Shown: positions 18,551 through 27,530, numbered from the stretch's first letter. The stretch: DNA of 64,000 nt from an uncultured Paracoccaceae bacterium (GCA_951812615.1 CATOSU010000001.1:806001-870000); one strand, 5' to 3'. The notes: generated by a model from the sequence alone, not told the origin. A program made the numbers and translations.

Positions 18551-21500
18551 CTACTGAAACAGCGCCTGTGCTTCGTGTTTCTTGAGAGACCGCCGCGCGG
18601 CGTGATAATCCTTGATCCCTTCCGGTGTCTTGAGTTCCGGGAAGAGTTCGAAGATTTCCGTCCGCTGTGCATTGCCCAGACCTTCGAGCGAATAGTCGCC
18701 CGGCTGGAAGCTTTCGGTCCAGGCCCCGTCGGACAGGACGACCTCGTGCTGGTCGAACATGAAATGCACGTAAGTCACCATGTTCACGTCAATTTCATCG
18801 ACCCCGTCGATCCCGGTCAGATGCTTGGCCGCGACCAGAACTTCGCGTTCTTCGAAGTAGAGCGCCGTGCGGTCGTTTGCCACAAGAACCCTGTGGTTCG
18901 GGCTCAGCACCATGTCGCGTTCGGGCAGGCCGTTGCCCAGCGCCCCGGCCCGGATGCGGACCGGACGCAGATGCCGCGCACGGGCCAGTTCCGCACCGGT
19001 CAGCGGACGGTGCCCGGTCCAGCGGATTTCCTGAATGCCGTTATCGCGGGTGATGACCCGGTCGCCTTCCCGCAGGCTTTCGACCGCGCGCTCGCCCTTG
19101 GGCGTCGCAATCAACGTGCCGGGTGTGAAGCAGATGATGACGTTTTCGATTTCCGAGAACTCGGCCGAACCGGTTTCAGTTCCGCCGGCATCGAAGAAGC
19201 GGACGATGCCTGCCTCGGCATCTCCCGGATCGTATTCGACATCCAGCGACCCGCCGGCGTTCACGATCTCGGCCACGCCGGTCAGATCGAGCACGTCCTG
19301 ATCCAGATCATCGTCGTCTTCGCCGCCGACGATCGTATCACCTTCACCGATGTCAAAGAATACATCGTCGCCGGTGTTTCCGTACATCTGGTCGCCCAGA
19401 TCCCCGGCAACGGCGTTGCTGCCGGACAGGGAATCGTCCCCGGTGCCGCCGACCATGACGTCAGCAGACGCACCGCCATCCAGCAGGTCGTTGCCGCTGC
19501 CCCCGCTCAGACCGTCGCTGCCGTCCTGACCAAACAGGTCGTCGTCGCCTTCCTCACCAAAGACCAGATCGCTCATCTCGCCAGCAGTGACCGTATCGTT
19601 GCCGGCACCGGCAACAACGATGTCTTCATCCTCGACCAGCGGGAACTGTGCATCGTTGTTGTCGATGCGGTCCCCTTCAGGGTCGTCGAAACACCCGAAA
19701 TTGATCAGGTCGTCGCCATCTGTTCCCTCGACAACATTCTCGGTGAATGTCCGGCCTGTTCCTGTCGGGGGGGTTGCCACGTCATTGCCGTCGATATCGA
19801 TGGCAAAGACCCGTTCCACCTCTTCGAAACCAACTTCGCCGATCACTTCCAGGTTTTCGTCGAGAACGGCAACAACACCGGATTCATTGGCCGGATCACC
19901 GTCTGTGAATTTCACAACAGGCAGACCGCCGCCAACGATCAGGCTGTCAAAGTCGACCTCTCCGCCTTCACCGCCGAATACGGTGTCACCGGCCTGGGCC
20001 CCGATTGTGTCGTTTTCGTCACCGCCAAACAGGAGGTCCCCGACCGTGTCTTCGCCGCCGACCACGAGGTCCTGGCCGTCGCCACCGTCTACCGTGTCGG
20101 CGCCCCGACCACCGGTAACGGTGTCATTGCCGTCGCCGCCGTAGACTTCGTCATTGTCGATGCCGCCATCTACATAGTCGTCGCCGGCGCCGCCAAACAA
20201 CGTGTCGCGATCGTCCTGACCATAGATTTCATCGTTGCCGTCGCCGCCTTCAATCCAGTCGCGGCCATTGTCCGGGCTGGGATCGCCACCCGGCCCGTCC
20301 TCGATGTTCAGTTCATCAGGAAAAGCGGGGTCGAGGCCGCCATAGACTGTATCGTCACCTTCGCCGGCAATGATCGTGTCGGACCCTTCGCCGCCGACCA
20401 CAATGTCGTCACCGTCCCCCGCATCGACCACGTCATCGTCAACACCGGCATGGATTGAATCGTTACCGCTGCCACTATCGATCGTGTCGGCATCGTCACC
20501 GGTATAGACCGTGTCGTCTCCGCCGCCGGATTCGACAAGATCGCGGTCGTTTTCCGGGTCGAAATCGGCCGGGATCGGCGGCACAGGCCCGAAACCGGCA
20601 AACGCGCGGTCCGGCAGATGCAGCAAGGCGCTGGTGTCGATATAGTCCGAGCCATACCCGGTTTCGACAGTGTCGCTGCCCTCACCACCAAAGATCGTGT
20701 TGCGGCCTTCTTCGTCGATGATCAGGTCGGCACCATCGCCGCCGGACACATTATCGTCTCCGATGCCACCGGTCAGAGCGTCGTCGCCGTCGCCTCCGAA
20801 AATCGAGTCGTTGTCGATGCCACCGTCGATGATGTCATCGCCTTCGCCGCCAAAGATCGTGTCGTCATCGTCCTGACCGAAGAGCACGTCGTCGCCTGCG
20901 CCACCATCGATCAGATCCCGGCCATTGTCTTCCTCGGGGTCGCCCTCGGGGCCGTTCTGAATATTCAGCTCGTCCGGCAGTGACGGATCGAGCCCGCCAT
21001 AGATCGTGTCGGCCCCGTCCCCGCCTTTGAGCGTGTCGGACCCTTCGCCACCAATGACACTGTCATCCCCTTCACCTGCGGTGACCTTGTCGGCATCGAT
21101 GCCGGCATCGATGGTGTCGTTGCCGGTTCCGCCCACGATCGTGTCGGCGTCATCGCCGGTGGAAATCAAATCGTCGCCGGCGCCGCCATCCACAATGTCG
21201 CGGTCGTCATTGGGATCCGGGTCTGCCGGGATCGCGTGTATGTCACCATATCCCGGGAAACCAAGATCCGGCAGGGGTGCCTGACCGCCGGTGTCGATGG
21301 TGTCATTGCCGTCGCCGCCTTCGACCCAGTCGCCGCCGTCACCGCCGGTAATGGAATCGTCACCTTCTTCGCCGAAGATCATGTCGTCGCCGTCGCCGCC
21401 GTCGATCGTATCGTCGCCGCCTTCGCCATCATCTGTGGCCTGCGCGTCGAAATAGATGTCGGTTACGTTGACGCCGCTGTCGGTGTTGCCGTCCTGTTCG

Positions 21501-22330
21501 TGCTGGATCACGATGCGCGAAACCGGGCCCTCGATATTGACGAGGACCGAATACTCATCGGACGTGTCCAGCCCGTTGCCGCCCTGGCTCTGCGCCGTGT
21601 CGACGCCGTTCACGCCGTCGGTGTCCAGCATGTTCAGGTTGGAACCGCCGACCATCTCAACCGGGATGGCGTTGCCGTTTTCGTCATACGCGAGGATCGT
21701 CACCTCGCTGTCATTGTCGATGTCGTTGATACGGAACTCGACGTTTTCGACGCCCTGGTCGAAAGTCAGTTCGTATTCCGAGCTTCCGTCGGAAATGTCA
21801 TGGTCGGAAAACAACGAACTGTTCGGATCCGACTCGGTGTCAGACACGTTCTGGTCGTTGTCGGCAAATTCCGTCAGGCTGCCCGGCGTGCTGGACAGGA
21901 CCGAGAAGGTCACGTTCACGCTGCCGGTGTTGATGGTGAAGCCGCCGCTGAGGTCATCATCGTCGTCCACGTCGCCGGGGCCGTCCGGGTCCGGGGCCTC
22001 GCTCCATTTGAACGCTTCGCGGACCACGCCGCCCGCGCCAAGCCCGCTGCTGTCACCATAGATGGTGTCGTTGCCGACATTGCCGTCCAGCGAATCCGCA
22101 CCGGAACCGCCGTAAACAAGGTCATCGCCTTCTCCGGCATCAACGGTGTCGTCGCCCGCCAGCGCGAGGATGGTGTCGTTCACGCCGTCATCGCCGTCGA
22201 TCTGGTTGCCGTTCGGATCAGTGTAGCCCGGCAGCATCTCGTCGTTGGCCGGTGTGCCCACGACAGCGCCATCCAAATTCACATTGGAGTTTTGGTTGTC
22301 AGAACCGTTGCTTCCTTGCCCGTCAGACAT
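18551..22330 (-). CDS. Large RTX calcium-binding protein with C-terminal Hint domain
   Basis: This 1259-residue acidic protein is probably secreted. After an Asn/Ser-rich start come RTX nonapeptides (GGxGxDxUx; dozens of copies, residues about 55-95, 300-790 and 905-1000), which fold as calcium-bound beta-rolls. A non-repeat domain (about 105-300) contains VNVTFSVLSSTPGSLTEFAD and VENVEFRINDID. Residues 352-570 and 571-789 are a tandem duplication with an exact 219-residue offset. A Hint domain (about 1066-1205) begins at Cys1067 (CFTPGTLIATPKGERAVESL) and carries SPNHRVLV; a short tail follows. No Sec signal is seen, so type I secretion is likely, but no transporter is adjacent. The start (MSDGQGSNGS) has AGGAG eight bases upstream. 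Confidence 0.88.
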   Translation of the reverse strand: MSDGQGSNGSDNQNSNVNLDGAVVGTPANDEMLPGYTDPNGNQIDGDDGVNDTILALAGDDTVDAGEGDDLVYGGSGADSLDGNVGNDTIYGDSSGLGAGGVVREAFKWSEAPDPDGPGDVDDDDDLSGGFTINTGSVNVTFSVLSSTPGSLTEFADNDQNVSDTESDPNSSLFSDHDISDGSSEYELTFDQGVENVEFRINDIDNDSEVTILAYDENGNAIPVEMVGGSNLNMLDTDGVNGVDTAQSQGGNGLDTSDEYSVLVNIEGPVSRIVIQHEQDGNTDSGVNVTDIYFDAQATDDGEGGDDTIDGGDGDDMIFGEEGDDSITGGDGGDWVEGGDGNDTIDTGGQAPLPDLGFPGYGDIHAIPADPDPNDDRDIVDGGAGDDLISTGDDADTIVGGTGNDTIDAGIDADKVTAGEGDDSVIGGEGSDTLKGGDGADTIYGGLDPSLPDELNIQNGPEGDPEEDNGRDLIDGGAGDDVLFGQDDDDTIFGGEGDDIIDGGIDNDSIFGGDGDDALTGGIGDDNVSGGDGADLIIDEEGRNTIFGGEGSDTVETGYGSDYIDTSALLHLPDRAFAGFGPVPPIPADFDPENDRDLVESGGGDDTVYTGDDADTIDSGSGNDSIHAGVDDDVVDAGDGDDIVVGGEGSDTIIAGEGDDTVYGGLDPAFPDELNIEDGPGGDPSPDNGRDWIEGGDGNDEIYGQDDRDTLFGGAGDDYVDGGIDNDEVYGGDGNDTVTGGRGADTVDGGDGQDLVVGGEDTVGDLLFGGDENDTIGAQAGDTVFGGEGGEVDFDSLIVGGGLPVVKFTDGDPANESGVVAVLDENLEVIGEVGFEEVERVFAIDIDGNDVATPPTGTGRTFTENVVEGTDGDDLINFGCFDDPEGDRIDNNDAQFPLVEDEDIVVAGAGNDTVTAGEMSDLVFGEEGDDDLFGQDGSDGLSGGSGNDLLDGGASADVMVGGTGDDSLSGSNAVAGDLGDQMYGNTGDDVFFDIGEGDTIVGGEDDDDLDQDVLDLTGVAEIVNAGGSLDVEYDPGDAEAGIVRFFDAGGTETGSAEFSEIENVIICFTPGTLIATPKGERAVESLREGDRVITRDNGIQEIRWTGHRPLTGAELARARHLRPVRIRAGALGNGLPERDMVLSPNHRVLVANDRTALYFEEREVLVAAKHLTGIDGVDEIDVNMVTYVHFMFDQHEVVLSDGAWTESFQPGDYSLEGLGNAQRTEIFELFPELKTPEGIKDYHAARRSLKKHEAQALFQ
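19964..21277 (-). repeat. 657-bp tandem duplication inside the RTX gene
   Basis: Two adjacent 657-bp units (20621-21277 and 19964-20620) encode RTX modules that align at a constant offset of 219 residues. Matching landmarks include the ADxDPxxDRD, GLDPxxPDELNI, DNGRD and GGIDND segments. The copies have diverged, so the duplication is not very recent. Confidence 0.8.
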
Positions 22331-22943
22331 TCGTCGCTCCTTTGCTTTGAAACGTCCGGGGCTTGGCCTGCATGATATCGCAGGACGTACCACAGCTCCG
22401 CAGGGCCGATTGCGCCATGCGCCTGCCCGTCAGGCAGCGCAGTCCGCAGGTTCGGGTGCGTTCCGTTGCCCGGTCCTGCGCGTGGTCATGCGGGGACGGC
22501 CCAACGTTCCGAAAGCCTAATTTTCAGGACCCCCCAGTGGATCCGAATGTCAAAATACCGCCGCATTGGCGAAGTCTGAAATGTTTTCGGCCTCTTTCCT
22601 GCCACATTCGGGCGCGGATTTCACCGGTCAATCGGCCGGGGCACCGGATTTGGGCGTCATTTTGCGGTTAATGTCCGCATAGGGGAAACAGAAGGCCGGT
22701 GAGCGGTGAAAAATCCGGCTTTTGTTGCCCAAATCTGAAAAATGAATAATTGGGCAAACCCGTGCCGGGGCCTCTGGCGACTGCTGCCGGAAACGCGAAC
22801 AATCGGCCGATCCGGCCACCGTTGTTCACTGGCAGAGAACGGGCATCCACGAAAATAAGCCAAAATTGAGGCAAATGTGATTCGGATTCGCGGCCGTTGC
22901 CCGGTGCCGGCAGACCGCCCCGGCACCGGGCCGCCCGCCCGTC
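22331..22943. other. 613-bp intergenic region between RTX gene and parA-like gene
   Basis: No convincing coding sequence was found. The stretch is slightly richer in A/T than its neighbours. An 8-bp inverted repeat (22725-22732 TTGCCCAA with 22750-22757 TTGGGCAA) lies downstream of the parA-like gene and could be its terminator. A TTGACA on the minus strand (22549-22554) may belong to the RTX promoter, but no good -10 element follows. Confidence 0.4.
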
Positions 22944-23690
22944 CTATCCGAGCCGATCCAGCACCTCTTGCGTTATGGCAGCATAGGCACCGCCCGCCGC
23001 GCGATTGCCGGCGTAACAGGCGACCGGCAGCCGGTTCACGCCCATCTTTTCAACGTCCGCCGAGAACGGAACGACGGTGTTCAGCAAACGTTTGCCGTAC
23101 TGATCACGCATCCGCGCCATGGTTTCGCGGTGCAGCGTCTTGGTGGTCTGGACCATCGAAAACACGCCCAACAGCATGTTGCGGCGGATCTTGTGTTCCT
23201 TGAAGAAAGCAGTCAGCTGTTCGAACGTGCGTTCAGCCAACGTGGTCGGAATGACCGGCACCACAACCAGATCGGACGCCGCAAAAATGCTTTCGCTGAG
23301 CGTCGAGATATTCGGCGGGCAATCGAGCACGATGATGTCATAATCGCTGTCGACGGCCTTCAGCGCCTTTTTCAGGCGCGACCGCCGGTTCCGCATCCGG
23401 GACAGGAAGACATCGAAGTCGCGGAATGTCATATTGGCCGGCAGGATATCGAGGTTCTGAAAATCGCTTTCCCGGATGGCCGAGGTGAACTTCTCGACAT
23501 CCTTGAAGAATTTCTCCTGCTTCAGCTTCTTGGATGCCTTGACCCGGAAATAGAAGCCGGACGCGCCCTGCGGGTCCAGATCGCACAGCAGAACACGGCG
23601 ACCAGACGCGGCCAGCCCATGCGCCAGATTGACGGCCAGCGCGGTTTTGCCCACACCGCCCTTGTTCGAATAGCAGGCAATGATGTTCAC
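22944..23690 (-). CDS. ParA-type (MinD/ParA superfamily) ATPase
   Basis: This 248-residue protein has a deviant Walker A motif (SNKGGVGKTALAVN) with signature Lys10 and P-loop Lys15. Walker A' is CDLDPQGASGF and Walker B is DIIVLDCPPNIS. It lacks the N-terminal DNA-binding extension of type Ia ParA, so it is the short kind used in type Ib plasmid partition and in cargo positioning. Such ATPases bind the nucleoid in the ATP form and move a cargo through an adaptor. It is the last gene of a three-gene operon, overlapping the CHAD gene by four bases. The cargo is not shown by sequence; the CHAD and RHH partners suggest polyphosphate granules or DNA. Confidence 0.9.
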   Translation of the reverse strand: MNIIACYSNKGGVGKTALAVNLAHGLAASGRRVLLCDLDPQGASGFYFRVKASKKLKQEKFFKDVEKFTSAIRESDFQNLDILPANMTFRDFDVFLSRMRNRRSRLKKALKAVDSDYDIIVLDCPPNISTLSESIFAASDLVVVPVIPTTLAERTFEQLTAFFKEHKIRRNMLLGVFSMVQTTKTLHRETMARMRDQYGKRLLNTVVPFSADVEKMGVNRLPVACYAGNRAAGGAYAAITQEVLDRLG

Positions 23691-25222
23691 GATGCTTCTC
23701 CTTGCGGACGGAAGAGTTGGCGGAACTTGGCCCTCACTTCGGGGCTATCGAACTTTTCGAAACTGGCCATGACTTTGGCGCGCTCGTCCGACTGGCGGCG
23801 GTGCAGGATCGCGATCAGGGCACCGATGCTCTGGGCGATGGCGGTTTGTCTGGCGCGGCTCATCCCCGTATGGGTGTCCAGAAACGCGCGCAGGCTGTCC
23901 TGCTGCACCGAGTAATCGTTGAACAGCCCCAGATTGTCCTGCAGCCGCTTGAGCGCCCGGATCAGGCCTTTCATGTCATTCTTTGGATAAAAATTCGCAA
24001 AAAATTCCATTAGATAGCGGAGTTTCTTACAGTGGATTCTAAGCTCGTGAACCTCTTCATCATCGGTGGTTGCATCGATACCGCCGGCAATCTTGCAGAC
24101 CTTGCGATAGCGTTTCCAGATCAGGCTGCAGGCATAGTCGGAGGCCGTCTGTTCGGCCAGCGGGCCGTGCTCCAGCCCATCCGGATCCGCGAACAGCGCC
24201 TCCAGCGCCGCGATGTTGCGCTTGTATGTGGCACTGCGCAGGCGCCGGGCGAATTTCGCCTGCGCCGCCGCGCGTTCGGCCTCGAAAATGTCAAACATCT
24301 CCGAAAGTCCCGGATGAAGAGTATCCGGCAGCATGCTGAAATACAGATCTTTTTCCAGCAGGTAGACATCGAGATCCCGTAACCGCCCCGTTGGTGCCAT
24401 CAGGCCGGAAAACGTGTCCTTCAGAGCGGCAGTGCGGTCTTCGGAATATACCCCTTTGAACAGGCTCAGAACCGACCGGATCTTGCGGAGCGCGACGCGG
24501 TAGTCATGCAGATACTCGGTATCGAAATCCGCGATCACGCCCGGTTCGGTCGCGCGCGCCACCGGGATATGCGCGTTGATCAGATCGCAGGCCGCGTGAA
24601 AGGCGGTGTCGGTGGGCGACAGGGCAACCTCGGGTTTGGCCGAATGCGGCACGAAATCAGGGCAGAGCCGGGCGCCCAGCGCCCCCGCCGAAAGCCCGGT
24701 TGCGGCGTCTGATCCGGACAGGGCGCGACAGACCCGCCCGAAGGGTTTGCCGTACCCGCGCAGCCCCTGAACCGCCAGCAGCGTAACCGGCGCGTCGCCG
24801 TCTGCAACATTCAGCACCCGGGTTTCCACCCGGACTTGGGTCTTGCCCTGATCATCCGTCAGGGCATAGCGCCGGAGCTGTACCGCACCCTTTCCGACCG
24901 CACGCAGGCTGCGCAGCGGGTCCAGACCGGACAGGCCCGCCTTCACCGGCCCGTCTGGCAGGTCTTCGACGAAAAACCCGCCCTGCCCGCTGGCTTGTTG
25001 CAGGACCGGCCCGTCTTCGGTCATCAGCCACAGTTCGTCCGTCGTGGACAACAGCAGGGCCCGCCGGTCCTGAACGGCCCCGTCAAACGTGTCCAGCACC
25101 TCGAATGGTACGGCCGCCGTTTCGTGCAGGACGGTCAGGGTCAGCTTGCCCAGACCCGGGGCCAGAACGGCTTCGGGATCGGCGGCATTCACCAGGAAGA
25201 CTTCGCTTGTCGGATGGGTCAT
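23687..25222 (-). CDS. CHAD-domain protein
   Basis: This 511-residue protein has a CHAD domain in its C-terminal part (about 210-490). It contains the paired histidine/basic helices YLHDYRVALRKIRSVLSLF and HELRIHCKKLRYLMEFF, plus a long Lys/Arg-rich helical segment. CHAD domains bind inorganic polyphosphate and several localise to polyphosphate granules. The N-terminal half (about 1-200) is mainly beta and may be a degenerate CYTH fold, because the family ExExK signature is not visible. It overlaps the ribbon-helix-helix gene by one base (TGATG) and the ParA gene by four, so the three proteins are probably made together. Confidence 0.85.
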   Translation of the reverse strand: MTHPTSEVFLVNAADPEAVLAPGLGKLTLTVLHETAAVPFEVLDTFDGAVQDRRALLLSTTDELWLMTEDGPVLQQASGQGGFFVEDLPDGPVKAGLSGLDPLRSLRAVGKGAVQLRRYALTDDQGKTQVRVETRVLNVADGDAPVTLLAVQGLRGYGKPFGRVCRALSGSDAATGLSAGALGARLCPDFVPHSAKPEVALSPTDTAFHAACDLINAHIPVARATEPGVIADFDTEYLHDYRVALRKIRSVLSLFKGVYSEDRTAALKDTFSGLMAPTGRLRDLDVYLLEKDLYFSMLPDTLHPGLSEMFDIFEAERAAAQAKFARRLRSATYKRNIAALEALFADPDGLEHGPLAEQTASDYACSLIWKRYRKVCKIAGGIDATTDDEEVHELRIHCKKLRYLMEFFANFYPKNDMKGLIRALKRLQDNLGLFNDYSVQQDSLRAFLDTHTGMSRARQTAIAQSIGALIAILHRRQSDERAKVMASFEKFDSPEVRAKFRQLFRPQGEAS

Positions 25223-25407
25223 CAGTTCTGTTTCTTGCCCTTGTTCAGATAGTCGCGGATCAGCTTTTCAACGATCTGCTGGACGCTCGTGTCCTCTTCG
25301 ATCGCCCTGATCTTCAGCGCTTTCAGTGTTTTTCGGTCGAGCCTCAGTGACGTGTTTTTCTTGCCGTCGGCATCTTCGGTCCCGGATTTCGGCATTTTCG
25401 TTACCAT
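25222..25407 (-). CDS. Ribbon-helix-helix DNA-binding protein
   Basis: This 61-residue protein has a short charged tail, a beta-strand (NTSLRLDRKTL), then two helices (LKALKIRAIEED and VQQIVEKLIRDYLNK). This is the ribbon-helix-helix pattern of Arc/omega/ParG-like proteins, which bind direct repeats as dimers. A second in-frame ATG lies four codons in (25395). It is the first gene of the operon with the CHAD and ParA genes. Four 8-bp direct repeats just upstream are a likely binding site. In type Ib partition loci the RHH protein is both repressor and centromere-binding adaptor for ParA; the same dual role here is inferred. Confidence 0.78.
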   Translation of the reverse strand: MVTKMPKSGTEDADGKKNTSLRLDRKTLKALKIRAIEEDTSVQQIVEKLIRDYLNKGKKQN

Positions 25408-25421
25408 GACTTGTTGACGCC

Positions 25422-25455
25422 ATTACTTCATAGCTTCATGGCTTCGTGACTTCAA
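25422..25455 (-). promoter_or_regulatory. Promoter of the RHH-CHAD-ParA operon covered by four 8-bp direct repeats
   Basis: On the minus strand four consecutive 8-bp units read GAAGTCAC, GAAGCCAT, GAAGCTAT and GAAGTAAT (25453 down to 25422). They overlay a plausible promoter: TTGAAG at 25455-25450, 17 bases, then TATGAA at 25432-25427. The RHH start codon is about 20 bases further on. Iterated short direct repeats across the promoter are typical operators, and sometimes centromeres, of RHH partition proteins. Confidence 0.75.
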
Positions 25456-25560
25456 GTATCGCTGCCGGAGATTTTCGCCGCTCGCGCAGGCCGCCGCATT
25501 GCGCCCGGGCGCGCCGGCGTGCATCCTGTCCGGCGATGAAACACGACAGGACCTCGGCCC

Positions 25561-26523
25561 GTGCCGGACGATCATGACAAGCCTTGCTGCGGACCCGACC
25601 GCGGACATCCGGCAGCCCCGGCTGCCGCGGCACAACCGGCAATCGCCGGGCGGCGGCGCGTTCCCGCGGACGCGGTGGCGGTACCCGGCGGCAAGACGCT
25701 GCTGGGCACGCGGACCGAGCGCATACCGGATGACGGTGAAGGCCCGTTGCGGCAGGTGCGGGTCAAACCGTTCCTGATCGGGGCCACGGTGGTCACGAAT
25801 GATCAGTTTCGGGCCTTCATCGAGGACACCGGCCACGTTACCGAGGCAGAGCGGTTTGGCTGGTCCTTCGTGTTCTGGTCCGAGGTGCCCGAGCGGCTGG
25901 GCCCGACACAGGCGGTTCAGTCGATCGAATGGTGGCGCCGGGTGGATGGCGCAACGTGGCGCGACATCAACGGACCCGGCACCGAGGCCGACACATGGGA
26001 CCCGGCCCACCCGGTTGTGCATGTGTCCTGGAACGATGCCCGGGCCTATGCGGCCTGGGCCGGCGGGCGGCTGCCCACAGAGATCGAGTGGGAACACGCG
26101 GCGCGGGGCGGGCGGGGCGATGTGACCTTTCCATGGGGCGAGGAGGAACCGGACGATACCCGGTTTTTGCCCTGCAAGATCTGGCAGGGCCAGTTTCCGG
26201 AAACCAACACCGCGCGCGACGGGTTCAGGACCACGGCCCCGGCGCGGCATTATGAGCCCAACGGGTACGGGCTCTACAACATGGTTGGAAATGTCTGGGA
26301 ATGGACCGCGGACATGTACCGGATCAAATCGCTGAAAAAGCACGTCCGGCAGCGGTTGCAGGGGATGAAGAATTATCGCCTGTCCAAGGGCGGCTCTTTC
26401 CTGTGTCACCGCAGCTATTGCTACCGCTACCGCATCGCCGCCCGGTCGGGCACGTCGCCGGACAGCACGACAACCCATCAGGGGTTTCGCGTGGTGTGGG
26501 ACCCGCAGACCGGCGCGGCGTAA
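25561..26523 (+). CDS. Formylglycine-generating enzyme (SUMF1/FGE family)
   Basis: This protein of up to 320 residues oxidises a sulfatase cysteine to C-alpha-formylglycine. The catalytic core is complete: GGKTLLGT at the start of the domain, VHVSWNDARAYAAWAGGRLPTEIEWE, GNVWEWTADMY and KGGSFLCHRSYCYRYRIAARSG. The last segment carries the two copper-binding cysteines (Cys282, Cys287) that separate true FGEs from other SUMF1-fold proteins. The N-terminal 40 residues are Ala/Pro-rich and the GTG start is uncertain. A secreted sulfatase with the target motif CTPTR is encoded at 40812. The gene is divergent from the RHH operon, about 150 bases away. Confidence 0.9.
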   Translation: MPDDHDKPCCGPDRGHPAAPAAAAQPAIAGRRRVPADAVAVPGGKTLLGTRTERIPDDGEGPLRQVRVKPFLIGATVVTNDQFRAFIEDTGHVTEAERFGWSFVFWSEVPERLGPTQAVQSIEWWRRVDGATWRDINGPGTEADTWDPAHPVVHVSWNDARAYAAWAGGRLPTEIEWEHAARGGRGDVTFPWGEEEPDDTRFLPCKIWQGQFPETNTARDGFRTTAPARHYEPNGYGLYNMVGNVWEWTADMYRIKSLKKHVRQRLQGMKNYRLSKGGSFLCHRSYCYRYRIAARSGTSPDSTTTHQGFRVVWDPQTGAA

Positions 26524-26555
26524 CGCGATGCCCGCGATCGGCTGCCGGGCGGCGT

Positions 26556-27530
26556 TTACCCCCGGCAGGACGCGGACAGGATGCAGAGCAGTTCGAACAT
26601 CAGGCTGACCCCGACCCAGGCCGTGCCGCCGGTCTGATCGAAGGGCGGCGACACCTCGACCAGATCGGCGCCGATGATGTTCAGCCCTGCCAGTTCGCGG
26701 ATCACCTGTTGCGCCTCGAACGTGTTCGGCCCGCCGATTTCCGGGGTGCCTGTGCCCGGAGCGAAGGCCGGATCGACATAATCGATGTCATAGCTCACAT
26801 AAGTTGGCCCATCCCCGACGATGGCACGCGCCTGCGCCATCACATCGCGATAACCGCGGTCGAAATACTCTTCGATCTGGATGATGGTCACGCCCTGTGC
26901 CCGCCCCCATTCCACATCGTCACAATCGCCATAGCTGCTGCCGCGGATGCCGATCTGAACCACGCGGGCGGGATCCAGCAGTCCCTCTTCGATGGCGCGG
27001 CGGAACGGGGTGCCATGGGTCAGCTTGTCCCCGTCAAAGTATGTGTCGTTCAGGTCCGTGTGGCTGTCGAAATGGATCATGCCGACCGCGCCTTCGGCGG
27101 CCAGCGCGCGCAGGACCGGCAGGCTGATCAGGTGATCGCCGCCCGCGGTGAGCGGCGTGATCCCCTGTGCATGGATGGCGCGAAAAAACCGCTCTACCCG
27201 GCCCAGCGTGCTGTTGGTGTCGGTCGGATTGACAGGTACGTCCCCCAGATCAGCGCAGTTGGCCGCCTCGAAGGGTTTCGCCCTGCTGACCGGATGGGTC
27301 GAACGGATCATCGTTGACATGTCGCGCAGTTGCCGCGGTCCGTGCCGCGCACCGGGCCGGTTGGTGGTGCCGCTGTCCCACGGAACGCCGATCAGACCGA
27401 TTTCCACACCTTCCGCCCCGGCCGTGTCATGCGCGAAATGGGGCAGCCGCATGAATGTGGGAATGCCGGTGAAACGCGGGCTCTCCAGCGCCGAGACCGG
27501 CTGAAACTTCGGATTGGGGGCGCGGGTCAT
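26556..27530 (-). CDS. Agmatinase/arginase-family ureohydrolase
   Basis: This 324-residue enzyme of the arginase superfamily has the binuclear manganese-site signatures GGDHLISLPV, MIHFDSHTDLNDTYF and SYDIDYVDPAFAPGTGTPEIGG. It hydrolyses a guanidino group to release urea. The sequence is agmatinase-like, but guanidinobutyrase or guanidinopropionase activity cannot be excluded, so no symbol is given. It is divergent from the dehydrogenase gene and convergent with the FGE gene. Confidence 0.85.
   Translation of the reverse strand: MTRAPNPKFQPVSALESPRFTGIPTFMRLPHFAHDTAGAEGVEIGLIGVPWDSGTTNRPGARHGPRQLRDMSTMIRSTHPVSRAKPFEAANCADLGDVPVNPTDTNSTLGRVERFFRAIHAQGITPLTAGGDHLISLPVLRALAAEGAVGMIHFDSHTDLNDTYFDGDKLTHGTPFRRAIEEGLLDPARVVQIGIRGSSYGDCDDVEWGRAQGVTIIQIEEYFDRGYRDVMAQARAIVGDGPTYVSYDIDYVDPAFAPGTGTPEIGGPNTFEAQQVIRELAGLNIIGADLVEVSPPFDQTGGTAWVGVSLMFELLCILSASCRG

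Noticed and set aside
18533-20458. A 641-codon plus-strand frame opposite the RTX gene
   Set aside because: It is the mirror of repetitive GGxGxD codons; the minus strand has the RTX and Hint motifs and a good ribosome-binding site, whereas the plus frame has no family features.
19964-22300. Regular short repeats that might suggest a CRISPR array
   Set aside because: The periodicity is in codons (nine-residue RTX units inside an open frame); there are no identical repeats with unrelated spacers and no cas genes.
25423-26478. A 351-codon minus-strand frame opposite the FGE gene
   Set aside because: The opposite strand carries the complete FGE core; the frame also covers the direct-repeat promoter region.
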